Positions 20,171 through 31,750 of a stretch of 64,000 bases of DNA are shown here, piece by piece; positions within the stretch are counted from its first letter, which is position 1, and every line of letters begins with the position of its first letter. Origin of the DNA: Acholoe squamosa (Eukaryota > Annelida > Polychaeta > Phyllodocida > Polynoidae); NCBI GenBank assembly GCA_949317995.1, contig OX439046.1, positions 38,166,002 through 38,230,001 on the forward strand, read 5' to 3'. The position numbers and the translations under genes were made by a program. A model generated the notes under the pieces. It searched no databases. It was given only the letters and a program-made list of their open reading frames with translations, and was not told the DNA's origin.

Positions 20171-20450
20171 ATACGGAAGGGTAGAATATACCTTATAGCC
20201 AAGATACATACATGAGATTATATAGTTGTACATAATGAAATATATAAATTTGGTTAAGTGATTCATAATTATTAACAAGCGTAGCTGTAAAATATGATTG
20301 TTTCCTTGGATAAACAGAACTACTACCTTAATCTCTAATGTATAAAAGACAGTGCGTATATAAGAAGCACCTATAATTTTAATGCTGTTTTTTTTAGTAA
20401 ATATACCCTTCAATTTGAGGAAATATTATAAGACGTAGTAGGGAATGTCT
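20171..20450. repeat. Dispersed repeat, copy 2
   Basis: This is the partner of the segment at 19726-20005, in the same orientation. Confidence 0.7.
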
Positions 20451-20465
20451 TTTATTTGTAAGACA

Positions 20466-22514
20466 TTATGGTATGTTTGACCGTAGAGGTATTAACTCGA
20501 AAATTTCTCTGCTTGTGCTAGGTTGGCCTGAAGTTGGTCTATATATAGGAGATCTGTTTCTTTTTTTTCGAGCCTTTAATATTATAACAATGCTTGTTAT
20601 TATAAGTAAAGGAATGATTACACCAAACGATACAGACATAATAAGAGATGAAGATGTCGTTGAAGAGTTAATAGAATCATCTGGAAGAGACTCTCTTGTG
20701 CTGTTCATAAAGGCGGGGCTTGAAGTTGACATTTTTTGATCTGTTACTGTATGTGAGAGGGAAGAGCTGCTCCTTAAGGCGTGGCTTAACGTTGTCAGTT
20801 TGTGCTCTCTTGGTACAGCTGAAAGGGTAGAGCTGCTCTTTAAGGCGGGGCTTAAGGTTGACAGCTCCTCATGGTTTGGTATATAAGAAGCAGGAGTGCT
20901 GGGCTGATCTTCCAGATGAAATCTTTCTCCAGACGCTGAAGACGTTGTTATAGTATCCTCATTTTGATAGTCTCTTTCTTGAGGAGCAGTTGTGGTTTGC
21001 TGTTCAGACGTCTTAATCAAGGTAAGTTTTTCTCTGAAAAGAAAGGTTATATTATATTAATGTATGACAGGTAAATTTTGTTATATAATTAACAGAGATG
21101 AAAGTCATTTAGCATGAAAATGCCTGAAATGGTTTGATTTTTACTCTTAAAACCTAGGTTTCTATATGAATGCGCAGGACCCTTGAATTTTAAAATCCCT
21201 GCACAAGTATGAGAAAATGATATTTAGGATTTCTTAAGATATTTCTAAAATTACAAGGTTATTATGTTTTTTCCATGACTAGAACAGAGTTAAAGAAAAC
21301 ATTACAATGTTTATATGGTTTTGGATTCAGGATTTCTTAAGACATTTTTAAGCTCGTAAAGTTTCTTTAGTGACGAAAAGATTTAAAGAAAATATTTTGA
21401 CTTTGTTAGGATTTTCGTACAAGTCGTAGTTCATATAAAACAAATTAAAAGGTTATAATAATCAGTAAAAATATAAAATACCTTGAAGTAGCCTCTTTTT
21501 CAATGATAGTAGATGTATAGGTAGCAGGAGTGGAAGCAGGGATATAAATGGTGCGTCTATACATGATCGAAGTAGGAATATAGGTACTAGGCTTGAAGGT
21601 GGAAGTAGGCTTGTGGATGGAAGTTAATGGGGTTGAAGAAGACATGTAGACTGTAGGTTTGTAGGTGGTAGTAGACTTATAGATTATAGTAGACAGAGTA
21701 GAAGTTTTTGTTGTGGTTGATTTTGCTTTCATCAGATGATATTCTGTGAGACGGATATATTTTCCTTTTGCTGGAAGGTAGACATGAGTTTTCCTGTTAA
21801 AATAGAACGTTAACTTTATCAGTGTCAGATTTAAATATAACTTTCGATGGAATAGACAATGTGTTATAACAAAATTATATTTAAAACATTTGACGGTATA
21901 GACAATGTGTTATAATAGAATTGTACTAAGATCTCTTTAATAGTATCAGATTTGGCACGGTGCCAGGACAGCATTGAATAAAAGATTTTACTCTATGATC
22001 TCATATTTTCAACAGCACCACTTTTAACATGGTCTAAAACCAATGCTGAATACATATTTATTTATTTAGCTAGCAGAGAAAAAAGTTAGGAATTTACATT
22101 TTACACATGAGCTCTGATAACAGAAAATTACTCTGAGATTGGTATACCAGAGTGTAAGAGCAGAAATTTCGACGAATTACTATTCAGTAAAATAGGATAA
22201 TAAATGCTTTTAAATTACCTGCATGTCCCTGCTTCACAAGAATAGAGAGCAACTTTCGATGAAACTTGCTCTAAGAAAGGGAATCGGTTTCTTCCATACT
22301 GTATTTCCTGCGTTTGGTTGTTACTTTGTGTCCTGATTTCTGAAGTGATTAAAGTTTTGTGTGTCAGTTCCATTTGAATCCAACATGTTAGATTAGGACT
22401 CTGACAGGAAATAATGCTATCCTCTAAGAAAGAGCATGAACAATTTTCTTTTGTTCCCACTCCTAGACAAGCAGGGACAAGAACGAATATTGGCAAATAA
22501 GCCCACATCTTCAC
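20466..22514 (-). CDS. Spliced type I membrane glycoprotein with mucin-like stalk, unknown
   Basis: Three exons join cleanly: 22514-22219, 21793-21482 and 21033-20466. Both introns have GT-AG ends and both fall after the second base of a codon. The total is 1,176 nt, or 391 residues. The protein starts with a signal peptide (MKMWAYLPIFVLVPACLG). A small Cys-rich domain of about 80 residues follows (CSC...C...C...C...C), then a long Ser/Thr/Pro-rich stalk. In exon 3 the stalk has three related blocks of about 30 residues (LSPALKSSS / LSHALRSSS / SSPAFMNST). A single transmembrane helix (about VSFGVIIPLLIITSIVIIL) and a short basic tail end it. It is likely a cell-surface receptor or adhesion protein. 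Whether it is host- or virus-derived is unclear, though introns and position favour host. Confidence 0.6.
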
Positions 22515-24270
22515 TGAGAGCTAGATGATGATGAACTAAAGAATAACCTAGATCTTTCTTTGACCTAACTTGTTTAGCTGTAGAAAAAGGTATTAATGTG
22601 AGTGAATGAGAAAAGACTGACAATGAGCCTTTAACTAAAAGTAGGGTGAGTCATAGTCTTCTTAGATAAAATAGATAAGTACCCGTTTCGAGTTTCCATG
22701 TCTAGATAACAACGAAGTAGTTCAGCTCGTTGATGGTATGAGAGGATTTCACTGAAACTTTGACATCTTTTAGGTCCTGAAAGAAAATAATCCTTGTTTT
22801 TTGACATGATTTTCCGCTTTTGAAGCTGTAAATCTTACGTCAGGTCTTAGAATATTGTATTCTGAAGAAGCTTCTGGCAAAATAAACCCGGAAGTTCAAG
22901 TTAATCATACTGGTTCCTGTATGATCTACTATTTTTCAAATTTTTTACCTAGCCGTAAAGTCTCGGACCACCAAAATATCTCTCCGTAATTCATAGTAGC
23001 TTAACCACCTTAATAACCAGCTTATAGTGATTCTAATCGTGTTATATAACTATAAATTATTATTTTCATCTTTTATGAATGAAAAATAGGTTTGACCAAT
23101 TCAGTTTTTTTTTGTTGGTTTGCGTGTGTATTTACCTTTATTTTGGTCTGAACTGTGCCTAAAGATTTAATAGTGCTCATCAGTTTTTTAATGTCGCCTA
23201 TCAGTGCTTTACCAAAGGGTCTGTATGTTATAATTTATATTCTATGATTGTTTTTTACTATGGATCACTATATGGTGGTCCGAGATCAGGAGGTGGACGG
23301 ACGTTATGCCACCTTATTAATATTTCATTTCCCTGAGACACTCTTCTCGGCTTTCAGTTGAGTTTTCATTTGAAATTAATTTTCCTTAAGTTCAGATGAT
23401 CACCTCTGAATGTCTTTCAAATTTAAAAGCAATTTAACACTCATCCTTGATAAAGTGGTACTGCCCTTGAACCTTCGTCGGGCAGAAAGAAACACATAGC
23501 CGAACCATAAATATTTGATGAAACACGGTAGGAGTAGAGAGGAACCATAAATATTTCATAAGACATGGTAGGAATTGAAAGAGACATCTAACGGATTAAG
23601 TAAGAAGCATAAGGCTAGGTAAATTTTGTGAGAAGTAATTTTGTATTCGATTGCGGAATATGTCTAAGGAAAATGCATTTTTCTCTAGAACTATGATATT
23701 TTTTCAATAAACAAAAGTATGGTTTTCTTTATGTTTTTCATAGAATAAGATAAAATAAATCAGAAAGGTCTGGAAAGGGCTTAAAAGTATGATTTCTTGG
23801 AGAAAAAGCTACTGCTAAAGATGGTTTTACCTAAAGCGGAAGGTATAGTCAGCCATTTTGTTATAACAGAGTGACGCATGCGTAATAACTTATTGTGTTC
23901 GAGGAAAAAGTATATGAGAATATACTCAGTAATTTTATGTTTCGCGTTCTAGTGAAAAATAAGGTTATGAGCTGGAAGGTTGTTGTATTCGAACAGAGAT
24001 AGAGATAATAACTTATTGCTTTTGTTGAAGGTGTGTTAGATCGTTTAATTTAAAGCGTTCAAGTGGAAATTGTCTGATGCGTTTGAGTGGAAATTGTCTG
24101 ATCCGTTCGAGAGAAAACTGTAGTAATAAACTGAACTGATGCGTTCAAGTGAAAACTATAGTAACAAACTGAACTGATGCGATCAAGTGAAAACTATAGT
24201 AACAAACTGAACACTGAAATTAGTTGAGTTCGAGTGGAGATTTAATAATGAATCAAAATTTTCTTTTCAG
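22515..24270. other. AT-rich spacer, short repeats only
   Basis: No gene was recognised. A pair of short inverted matches (TCTCGGACCACC near 22964 and GGTGGTCCGAGA near 23275) could mark a small MITE. A 38-40-bp tandem duplication lies at about 23504-23582 (GAACCATAAATATTT...). The upstream promoter of the minus-strand membrane-protein gene should lie just above 22515. Confidence 0.5.
24050..24235. repeat. Short tandem repeat, units of about 25-45 bp
   Basis: Units containing GCGTTCAAGTGGAAA and AACTATAGTAACAAACTGAAC recur five or more times with variation. Related fragments continue to about 24,500. Confidence 0.7.
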
Positions 24271-25578
24271 ATAAAAGAAAAGCAGAACAGGAGAGTAGCA
24301 TGTAAAACGCTACAGCTTATAATGAACCTAGGAAAAGGAAAACTGTAAGGTAGGTGATTTATGTAGTTAGACCTTTATAATTTAATGCTTTCGAGTGGAA
24401 ACTGAAACGTCAGACTTCAAATTTTATTGTTTCATGCTTTTAATTTAATGCGTTCAAGAAGAAACTACAGTCACAAACTAAACATAGTAATTTGAAGTGT
24501 TTGTGCGAAAACTGGAGTGAAAAACTAAATGCTTTTACCTGCTACATTTAAAAAAATAGACACTATTCAATACGTCATTTAAGAGAAAAGCTTTAATGAG
24601 CTTAGTTTACTTTTAAAAATTCTTATGTTTTTTTTGTTTTAGTGTATCATGAGTGGAGGAAACTCTGTGTCTAACTACGAGGAACATAGAGGAGGACAAC
24701 TAGCAAGGCAAAATATACAGGCGTGTCAGAGATTATTGACCCGTACGAGATTGATAATTAATTATCTGTTCCATGATATTTTCCACATACACAGAGGTAA
24801 TTTTATTGACCTAATCTTTATTACTAAATATAAGAAAAGAAAAATACTTTTTTTAGTTGAATATAGAAAACCAAGTTCTAATAATAATTTTAGTTGAATA
24901 TAGAAAACCAAGTTCTAATAATAATTTTTAAATTTATTTTTAAAAAAATAACTATGTTTTAAGTTTGAGAAGATTCAGATTTAAACTTTTCATAAAATTT
25001 TATTTTTATTCAGGTTAATACTTGACTCAATAATATAAGAATGATGCTGAACTCGAGCTACATATTATTAAAGATTTTATGAAACGTTATTTTTGACTCA
25101 ATAATATAAGAATGACTTTGCTGAACTCGAGCTATATATTATTAAAGATTTTATGAAATGTTATTTTTTCAGCTCAATACTTAATCCAAACTCAATCCGA
25201 GAGTGACCTTACTGAACTTGAGTCAGAAAGTTTTACTGTAAAAAGCAAAGGTAAATTTCATTTGCATTAGATTTTAGTTATAGATAAGGCGAATTGTTAG
25301 TTAGATTTAATATTAAAATTTAATCTAAATGAGTTTATATTTATAATTAAATGATTATATTGAAAGAAACATTATAATTACGATTATAATAAAGATGATT
25401 ATGATTTTATAATGATAATAAGATGATGATATGAAACTGATTAATTTATATATATAAGTCATATAGAAAAAATAACGATGATATGAAATTGATTATTATA
25501 TAAAGTGATATAACGCTGATAATTAAGTGTTTTTTTTTCTTTTTAGATAGACGTCTTGTGCTGTCTTCTTATTTTTGA
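24271..25578 (+). CDS. Candidate four-exon small gene, 85-residue product, unknown
   Basis: The exon model is 24271-24349 (untranslated), 24643-24796, 25173-25250 and 25547 onward, with the stop at 25576-25578. Each boundary has a good polypyrimidine-AG acceptor or GTAAnT/GTAGG donor. The ATG is at 24649, and both coding introns fall after the first base of a codon. The 85-residue product has no signal peptide. It starts MSGGNSVSNYEEHRGGQLAR, is moderately basic, then has an acidic Ser/Glu stretch (SESDLTELESES). No family was recognised. Between exons 2 and 3 lie two decayed copies that resemble exon 3. The splice sites alone support it, so confidence is limited. Confidence 0.35.
25003..25172. 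repeat. Tandem duplication of about 70 bp, resembling a decayed exon
   Basis: Two copies of CTCAATAATATAAGAATG...CTGAACTCGAGCTA...ATTATTAAAGATTTTATGAAA stand head to tail. Both resemble the exon at 25173-25250 (CTCAATACTTAAT ... CTTACTGAACTTGAG). Confidence 0.7.
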
Positions 25579-25589
25579 TAAAGGACTCA

Positions 25590-25740
25590 GCAGCATCAAG
25601 GTCGTTCAGTCTGTGTAACATCAAGGTCGTTTGCAGTTTGCTCTAACATCAAGGTCGTTTACAGTTTACTGCATCATCAAGGTCATTCACAGTTTCTTTA
25701 GGACAAAGACCAGCAACATCAAAATTGCTGATTAAATTTG
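25590..25740. repeat. Tandem repeat of about 30 bp (AACATCAAGGTCGTTT...CAGTTT)
   Basis: Four to five copies of CATCAAGGTCGTTTACAGTTT-like units, with some variation. They would lie in the 3' untranslated region of the candidate gene just upstream. Confidence 0.75.
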
Positions 25741-26023
25741 GATAAGGTTATTATTTTATTTTATTTATTTGCTTACTTGCTTTATTTAGTTAGTTTGTTT
25801 CAGTCATTCAGTTAACGTGCTTCAGTTGCCTTGTTTTAGTTATTCAATAAATTATATAGCTGGCTTGCTTCAATTATGGTTTAATATATCATTCTTTCGG
25901 TGTTAACTAATTGGTTTGCATATTTTTTGGTTTTAATTCTTATGTCAATTCAATATTACACTAATAATATTGTTTTAATAGCTAGAACGTGCCCTTGTGC
26001 TAAGTTAGACATCAGCTGCAGGG

Positions 26024-26586
26024 GAAGATTTCTAAATATAGAGGTTCTATTGTTATTTTAAAAAAAGATTTTTCTTTAAAATTTACCAAAAATGGGTGTT
26101 GTTATATATTTTTAAGAAATGATTTCAATTTTATTGTAAGTAATATTAAAAAGTTTATTTCCTTTTTTTGTTCAAACTTTTGGAATCATTTTTCTTTAAT
26201 AAATTACAATAAAATTAAAGTATCATTATTAAATATCCAAATAAGTGTAGAAATTGACATAAAAAAATAACGATATTAAAGTTATAGAATTTCTTTTAAA
26301 AATACGATTTCATTTTAAAGACAAATATTCATATAAATTAAAGGAGTCTAACACATATGAATCTGTTTGGGTAAACTATGAAGGATTAAAAAAAGATTAT
26401 AATGTGAATAATGTTTCTGTCATAAGAATTTCAAATAAAGATATTACTTTTACTTTAGGTTATAATTTCAAAGGGAATTGTATAACTAAAGATTGTAATA
26501 TTTTTTTATTTTTATGTTCTGAGATAAAACTTGTGTTAGACGAAATTATAAAGGAAAAGTCAGATAATAAAAATGAAAGAAATTAA
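26024..26586 (+). pseudogene. Viral protein of unknown function, one frameshift
   Basis: An open frame of about 80 codons (from about 26024) ends at an A7 run near 26,260. A second frame then runs from about 26,268 to 26586. Together they would give about 185 residues. The two halves resemble each other weakly: each has a hydrophobic strand pattern ending in a run like IFL...(E)I...L..I. This could be a duplicated small domain, perhaps PC4-like, but that is a guess. The start codon was not found. Confidence 0.35.
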
Positions 26587-27322
26587 ATTGATTTCAGAAA
26601 TTCTTTTAACAATATTTTTTATTTTAAGTCAAAATAATGAATTTAATAGAGTTTACTGGAATGAAATTAAGCTTAAAGAGAAACATTGTTTGTTTTACAT
26701 TTTAAAATATATCAAAAGGAAGAAGCAAGAGTCTTTTATATCAAAAGAGAAAATATTTGATCTAATGAAAGATGAGACTTGGTTTTTTCTTTTGTCTATG
26801 TTAAAAAAAGAAGAAGCCTACAAAAAAGAGTATATTGTATAAATCAAGAGAAAGAAAAAATTCTTTCAGACCTTATTTCTTCTCATAGTGTATTGTTAGA
26901 ATGTATTTCAGAAGTTTTGAATCTTAATATAACTTTTTACACAAAAAATCAAAGTGCAGATTTTCTTCCTTCAGAAAATATGAGAAGCAAACCTGTCTCT
27001 ATTTTTTTTTGATTCTGAGAACGAGGAAGTGAAAGAATATGTTGAGACTAAGAAAAGAAAAAAGAATAAAAAAATATTACCACCTTCTGATAATGTTTTC
27101 AGTGAAGAGAATTTGACAGATTCTAGTGAAAATGAGGATAATGATTCGAAATCTTTAGACATAGAAAGAAAAAAGAGAAAATCTAAATCTGTTAAACCTA
27201 AACGAAGCGTTTCTCAAGAAAGTTCTTCTGATCCTGAATTTAATTTTTTAAAAGAAGATTTAGAATTGTCTGAGAGCGATTCAGAAAGTGAAGAGCAGGG
27301 TTCGATAAATAAAAAATTTTAA
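26573..27322 (+). pseudogene. Viral acidic/basic protein of unknown function, two frameshifts
   Basis: Three open segments (26573-26842, about 26830-27010, about 27008-27322) in alternating frames read as one protein of about 250 residues. The breaks are near 26,822-26,835 (A-rich) and at the T run near 27,001-27,011. The N-terminal half is helical. The C-terminal half is disordered, with Lys/Arg clusters and Ser/Asp/Glu runs (SSENEDNDS, SESDSESEE), much like the tails of the proteins at 37177 and 37580. A nuclear or DNA-associated role is plausible. It overlaps the end of the previous gene by 14 nt. Confidence 0.5.
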
Positions 27323-27334
27323 AAAAATGAAGAA

Positions 27335-27640
27335 ATGAATCATGAGAAAAAAATAGAAATAGATGTCGACGATAAAGTAAATTCTTTACGAGAATTTTCA
27401 CCTTTTGCTAACCTATTTAAAGAACAGCTAGAACAGTGTAGGGCTAACTTAGAATCTTCTATTAAAGTATGTGATAGAATATATAAGCATTTAATTGTCT
27501 TACAAACTAATATGTTACCTGAAAATATAGAGAAATGTGCCAAATGTCCTCAACATTGTTCTGCAGCTATTCTCAGGTGTACTAAAGACAGAAGAGGTCC
27601 TAAAAACTGTAAACCAAAAAAATTAAAAATAATGAAATAA
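27335..27640 (+). CDS. Small Cys-rich viral protein, unknown
   Basis: 101 residues, helical in the first 70 (a likely coiled coil, ANLFKEQLEQCRANLESSIK). The Cys-rich basic tail CAKCPQHC...C...C could bind a metal. It lies 12 nt after the previous gene. No family was recognised. Confidence 0.5.
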   Translation: MNHEKKIEIDVDDKVNSLREFSPFANLFKEQLEQCRANLESSIKVCDRIYKHLIVLQTNMLPENIEKCAKCPQHCSAAILRCTKDRRGPKNCKPKKLKIMK

Positions 27641-27644
27641 ATAT

Positions 27645-27654
27645 TATATAAAAG
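27645..27654 (+). promoter_or_regulatory. TATA-like box upstream of the gene at 27752
   Basis: TATATAAAAG lies about 97 nt before the ATG. A splice-acceptor-like tract (TTTATTACCTACAG) sits directly before the ATG. Confidence 0.4.
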
Positions 27655-27751
27655 TTGCATAGCATGTTTAAGTATGACATTTTATTTTTTATACTTAACT
27701 TTTTGACTTAAAAATTTTAGTTATGAATTTTATTTTATTTATTACCTACAG

Positions 27752-28750
27752 ATGGAACGTGATATCCTCGTCAGAAGTCCTTTAATTAAAAATCAAGAGC
27801 CAGAACCTATTTTGTCCAAGTTTAACAACAAATTTTTTCAAGGAACAAAATTTGCTAAAAATGTTCATGATGTACAAGAAACATCTTCTCTTCAGAAGCC
27901 TGAAGAGGAAATGCCTCTTCTTGTAAGACCGAGTCGAGCTAATTCTACTAAAAGAATGATTTCAAAAGAAGAAGATCTGGAGGTTATGCCTCCACTAGTA
28001 AAGAAAAAAAAAATTTCAGAGCTTTACAAAAGCGACTATGATCCAGCTTCTTTAGATTTACTAGAAGAAGCTATTCAGATTTCTGGACTTGAGTTGACAA
28101 AAGATGACTATCAAGTTGTAAATGAAGTTGTCTCCTTAGAAGATAACAATGAACTTCACGTTGACTACGAGGAAATTAGTGGTGTTGAAGACAACAATGA
28201 CCACTACAGTCACCGTGAAGTTGAAGTTATTCTCGAAGGGGACAAGGACGAAATTATTGACAGTAACGAAGTTAACGTTGCTGGCAAAGAAGTTGCTGTT
28301 ATCCAAGATGGTAACTTAGTTCCTAGTGAAGTTGTCGTAAAAGACGACAACAACATCACTCTTCCTGATAAAAGTTCAGACGAAGTTGTCAATGACATTC
28401 CATGTGCTGTCACTGAGCCTTTTTCTGAATCTATGCAACAGGCTAAAACGAGAGACTACCTTCAGCGTTTAATTCTGTCTCGCTTGCCTGTTTCTGTCGT
28501 CTTCCCTCAAAAGAAAGACACAGAGACAGGATCACTTCTCATGAAGCTGATGACAAAAGTTCCTACGAAAACAAGAACAAAAATATGTAAAAAAATCACT
28601 TGTGAAACATGCACTGACGAGCTGTTCTTTGGAGGGGGAGTGTACTTCACTGCACAAAAAAAGAGCATGATGTCATGCCGTTATTGTTTGAAACTTTTTG
28701 GCTCCCCTCTCCTTCTGATTCAGCATATTTCGTCAACACATTTGGATTAA
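27752..28750 (+). CDS. Viral acidic protein with C-terminal zinc-binding domain
   Basis: 332 residues, intact. The N-terminal half is acidic and low in complexity, with repeated short blocks around residues 120-210 (DNNELHV, EDNNDHY, VVVKDDNN). The last 60 residues hold a Cys cluster (CKKITCETC) followed by a C2H2 finger (CRYCLKLF...LIQHISSTH). An acidic region plus a terminal finger fits a transcription regulator, by inference only. It is the first of a run of zinc-binding genes (27752, 28917, 31751). Confidence 0.65.
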   Translation: MERDILVRSPLIKNQEPEPILSKFNNKFFQGTKFAKNVHDVQETSSLQKPEEEMPLLVRPSRANSTKRMISKEEDLEVMPPLVKKKKISELYKSDYDPASLDLLEEAIQISGLELTKDDYQVVNEVVSLEDNNELHVDYEEISGVEDNNDHYSHREVEVILEGDKDEIIDSNEVNVAGKEVAVIQDGNLVPSEVVVKDDNNITLPDKSSDEVVNDIPCAVTEPFSESMQQAKTRDYLQRLILSRLPVSVVFPQKKDTETGSLLMKLMTKVPTKTRTKICKKITCETCTDELFFGGGVYFTAQKKSMMSCRYCLKLFGSPLLLIQHISSTHLD

Positions 28751-28845
28751 ATAATTCAAAAGAAATAAAGCATAAGCTTCAAGGAAAGTTACTTTTATGT
28801 TGATATTGTATTTGAATATGTGTGCAGCCTATATCATAAACATGT

Positions 28846-28856
28846 AGTATAAAAAT
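28846..28856 (+). promoter_or_regulatory. TATA-like box upstream of the gene at 28917
   Basis: TAGTATAAAAA lies about 65 nt before the ATG. A polypyrimidine-AG tract (GTTTTTATAG) lies just before the ATG. Confidence 0.4.
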
Positions 28857-28916
28857 GGCATACAAGAATTTCAATGTTTATTTTAAAATAATCCGTCTTG
28901 TTTTTATAGGTTCAAG

Positions 28917-31474
28917 ATGGAAAAGCAACTCTACTTGAACTTTTTTTTACTTTCATTGAGAAGTTTATACTTCAAAAACTATTTCAATTTTTATGGTGAA
29001 CCTTTGATGGAAAGATTGAACATTGAAATACCTGCACATACATTGTTGTCTGTATCGAAATGTTTTTTATACATTTCCTTCTTAAATATTTCATCAAAAA
29101 AAGCTTGTTATGAACGTTTTAATGAAATCAAAAACATAGAGTCTATAGCATTTTTTGCTTCTTTTTTTCAGTCAGATTTTTTGTTTAATTATAGTTTGAA
29201 GTTTCAACACTGTTTATTGGCTTCTCGAAACACTTAGACATAAGTTATTACAACAAGTCGCCATATGGGATAATTAGTACATTAATTATACACAGTTTCA
29301 TTTGAGTCATAATTGAAGTTCAGGTAGTTTCCATGAAACTATCATATGAAATTTCACTAGTCACATATAAAGTTCATATAGATCAGACATTGCCCAAGGT
29401 ATTTAGTACATCTCCTTTTAAACATGCTCTGAAGTTGTTTAGAGTGTCGTTCTGTTGTACATCACTTGTCAGTGTTTCCCAGAGACGATTACCTCTATAT
29501 AATGGACTAACTCTGTATGATTCATAGACCGGCCTATTCACCTTTATCTTCTTTTTGTCATGTCCTCTTAATAACCTAGGAGGTACCAGTATATGATCTA
29601 TATCTTGTGCATATTTATACATCAGGCATGTCAAGGACTTTCTTCTCCTTATCTCTAGAGTGTCCACCTTACACTGCTGTAGCAAATCGGCTACATGCAT
29701 ATCCTGGGCATTTCTTACTTTTAAACAAGCCCTAAGGCAGTGATTTTGGATTACATCAATATGGTCTACAATGGTCTTAGGTCCACTATCTAGAATATAA
29801 CTGCAATATTCTAAAGTTGGTACAATCATTTGTTTGTAGATACGGAGGGAATTCTCTCTATCAGTATACTTTACTATATTTCTCAATTGTTTCAGCTTAG
29901 TTGTACCCATCTTGTCTACTTTTTTGCAATGTGATTTAAAAGTTAAACCACTATCTATTAAGACACCGAGGTATGAGAAACTCTGTACAACAGCTAATTT
30001 AGTACCCTGCATGAAAATATCCAAAGGGTTAATATGCTGTCTTGGTGAATGACACCATAATAATTTGGTCTTATTAACATTAACTGTAAGTATATTTGTC
30101 TTACACCATTCACTTATTCTATCAACATCGGACTGTAACAAACTTGTCATTATTTCAACATCAGTCCCATTTACTACCAATGCTACATCATCGGCATACA
30201 GAAAATATTGACAGTGTTCAATAACTGACACAATAGAATTTAGATACAAGTTAAACATCAATGGTCCCAGAACTGTGCCCTGAGCTACTCCGCAATCCAT
30301 AACCTTTGTGTCAGAAAGATTGTTATTAACCCTTGTTGATTGGAGTCTATTACATAGAAAGCTTTCAAACCATTTCAGACACATATCATCACAATTTATA
30401 TATTTCAATTTCTTTAACATTATATTTAAATTTACAGTATTAAATGCCTTTTTTAAGTCCAAAAACAGGATAACAGAGTGTTCATTCCGATTCCTAGCTT
30501 CAAACAAATATTGAATTAATCCAAAAGTTGCATCAACAGTAGATTTACCAGGGATGAAACCATATTGGTGTTTACTTATTATATTATTTTCTATGATGAA
30601 ATTCATTAGCTGTCTGTGTATACACTTCTCAATAAGTTTTGAGAAAACATTAGTCATAGTGATTGGTCTCCAATTAGATACATCACTTAGTAACCCATCC
30701 TTGGGTAATGGTACCACATAACCTATTTTCAACAAATCTGGGAATTTAGCCTCAGTAATTGATCTATTTATAAAAGTTTTAAGTAACTCAGGTTTCATTG
30801 AAAGACATTCCTTTACCATATTACAAGGTATATTTGTAATACAAGAATTCTTACTCCAATCTATGGATTTTAATATGTCAGTACATATATCAATAGTACA
30901 ATTTCTCAGTGTCAGGACTACGAAAAAAATCAAAGAAATAGGGAAAGCATTGAAAGTTTATGTTTATTGTGGAACTATGTTTCATATAAGCAGTAGAAAA
31001 TTATTTTGGTTTGCTTCAGATCTTCTAAAAGTTAGTCGTTCTGACATATTAGACGATTTGCTTTGTACAAAACACAGCATATCTGCTTATTGTGATTATC
31101 TTTGTTATTCGGATAATGAACTACAAAATAAAATAACTGATATGTTACAAGATTTAGACCTTAATGCAGAAATTGTCAAGTATCGCTGCGGAGGGTGTGG
31201 GAAATATCATACTTTTGATAAAAATAAAAAAATTAGAACATTGAGAGTAACATATATGCTGTGTTGTGCTTGTCCAGTTGATTATAAATGTTACAGTAGT
31301 TTTAAGTTTGCTTCATATAGTACTCATTATCGAAAAGGTATAGCATGTTATGATTGTTGCATGAAATGGAAAAAAGCAAAGCCTTTATGTAGTCCTGAAT
31401 TTTGTACATGGCTAAGAAAAAAATTCAGAAGCTTAAGAAAAAAAACTATAAAAAATGCATTACATTATTATTGA
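28917..31474 (+). pseudogene. Viral zinc-binding protein interrupted by a LINE
   Basis: The 5' part is 28917-29237 and the 3' part resumes at about 30,917 and ends at 31474. Between them is a minus-strand LINE fragment. The two parts align in order with the intact gene at 31751: the N-terminal helices with FFQSDFLF (FFQSSYLL in the paralogue) and the C-terminal Cys/His domain (CGGCGKYH ... CC..CP..YKC ... CYDCCMKWKKAKP ... LRKK). The gene was therefore a tandem duplicate before the LINE inserted. The Cys/His spacing suggests a RING- or treble-clef-like zinc fold. The function is unknown. Confidence 0.65.
29240..30916 (-). mobile_element. 5'-truncated LINE (non-LTR retrotransposon), RT domain
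   Basis: The minus-strand frame (about 30910 to 29383) holds a non-LTR reverse transcriptase. Motifs are YGFIPGKSTVDA, FLDLKKAFNTVN, the QGTVLGPLMFNLYLN box and the catalytic YADDVALV. The C-terminal region after RT is present, and the apurinic endonuclease is missing, so the copy is 5' truncated. The frame appears unbroken over about 500 codons, which indicates a fairly recent insertion. No poly-T was seen at the 3' end (left edge). It is most like the CR1/Jockey group, but the clade is not certain. Confidence 0.88.
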
Positions 31475-31540
31475 AGTTTAAAAAATATGTAAAAAACTAC
31501 TGTGTGATCACTTCTATCATGTATCCTTTATCACATAAGA

Positions 31541-31550
31541 GTATATAACC
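31541..31550 (+). promoter_or_regulatory. TATA-like box upstream of the gene at 31751
   Basis: GTATATAACC lies about 200 nt upstream of the ATG, which would need a long leader or a spliced one. Confidence 0.3.
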
Positions 31551-31750
31551 TGTAAGTTCGGTGTTTAGTCAGGCACTGTAACATTTCAGGTTAAGAACCT
31601 TGAAACAGAACATTTTGTACCATATTTATCAAACAAGTTTTGAAATATAAAGTCTTTTGAAGATAATATGTATTTATATTATTATACCTTTACCATATTT
31701 GTTGAATAAGGGTTGAAGTTATATCAGAAAAAAAATTGCTGATATGAAAG

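Larger units (their letters stand above)
19319..20465. other. AT-rich spacer with repeats, no gene seen
   Basis: The stretch holds a long direct repeat (19726-20005 and 20171-20450) and a TA microsatellite. No coding evidence was found. Confidence 0.6.

Noticed and set aside
22962-23287. Possible small MITE with 12-bp inverted ends
   Set aside because: The inverted match is short and no target duplication was found; listed only as a note in the spacer.
25590-25740. Evenly spaced repeats considered as a CRISPR-like array
   Set aside because: The units are imperfect, the spacers are not unique, and the context is a eukaryotic 3' untranslated region.
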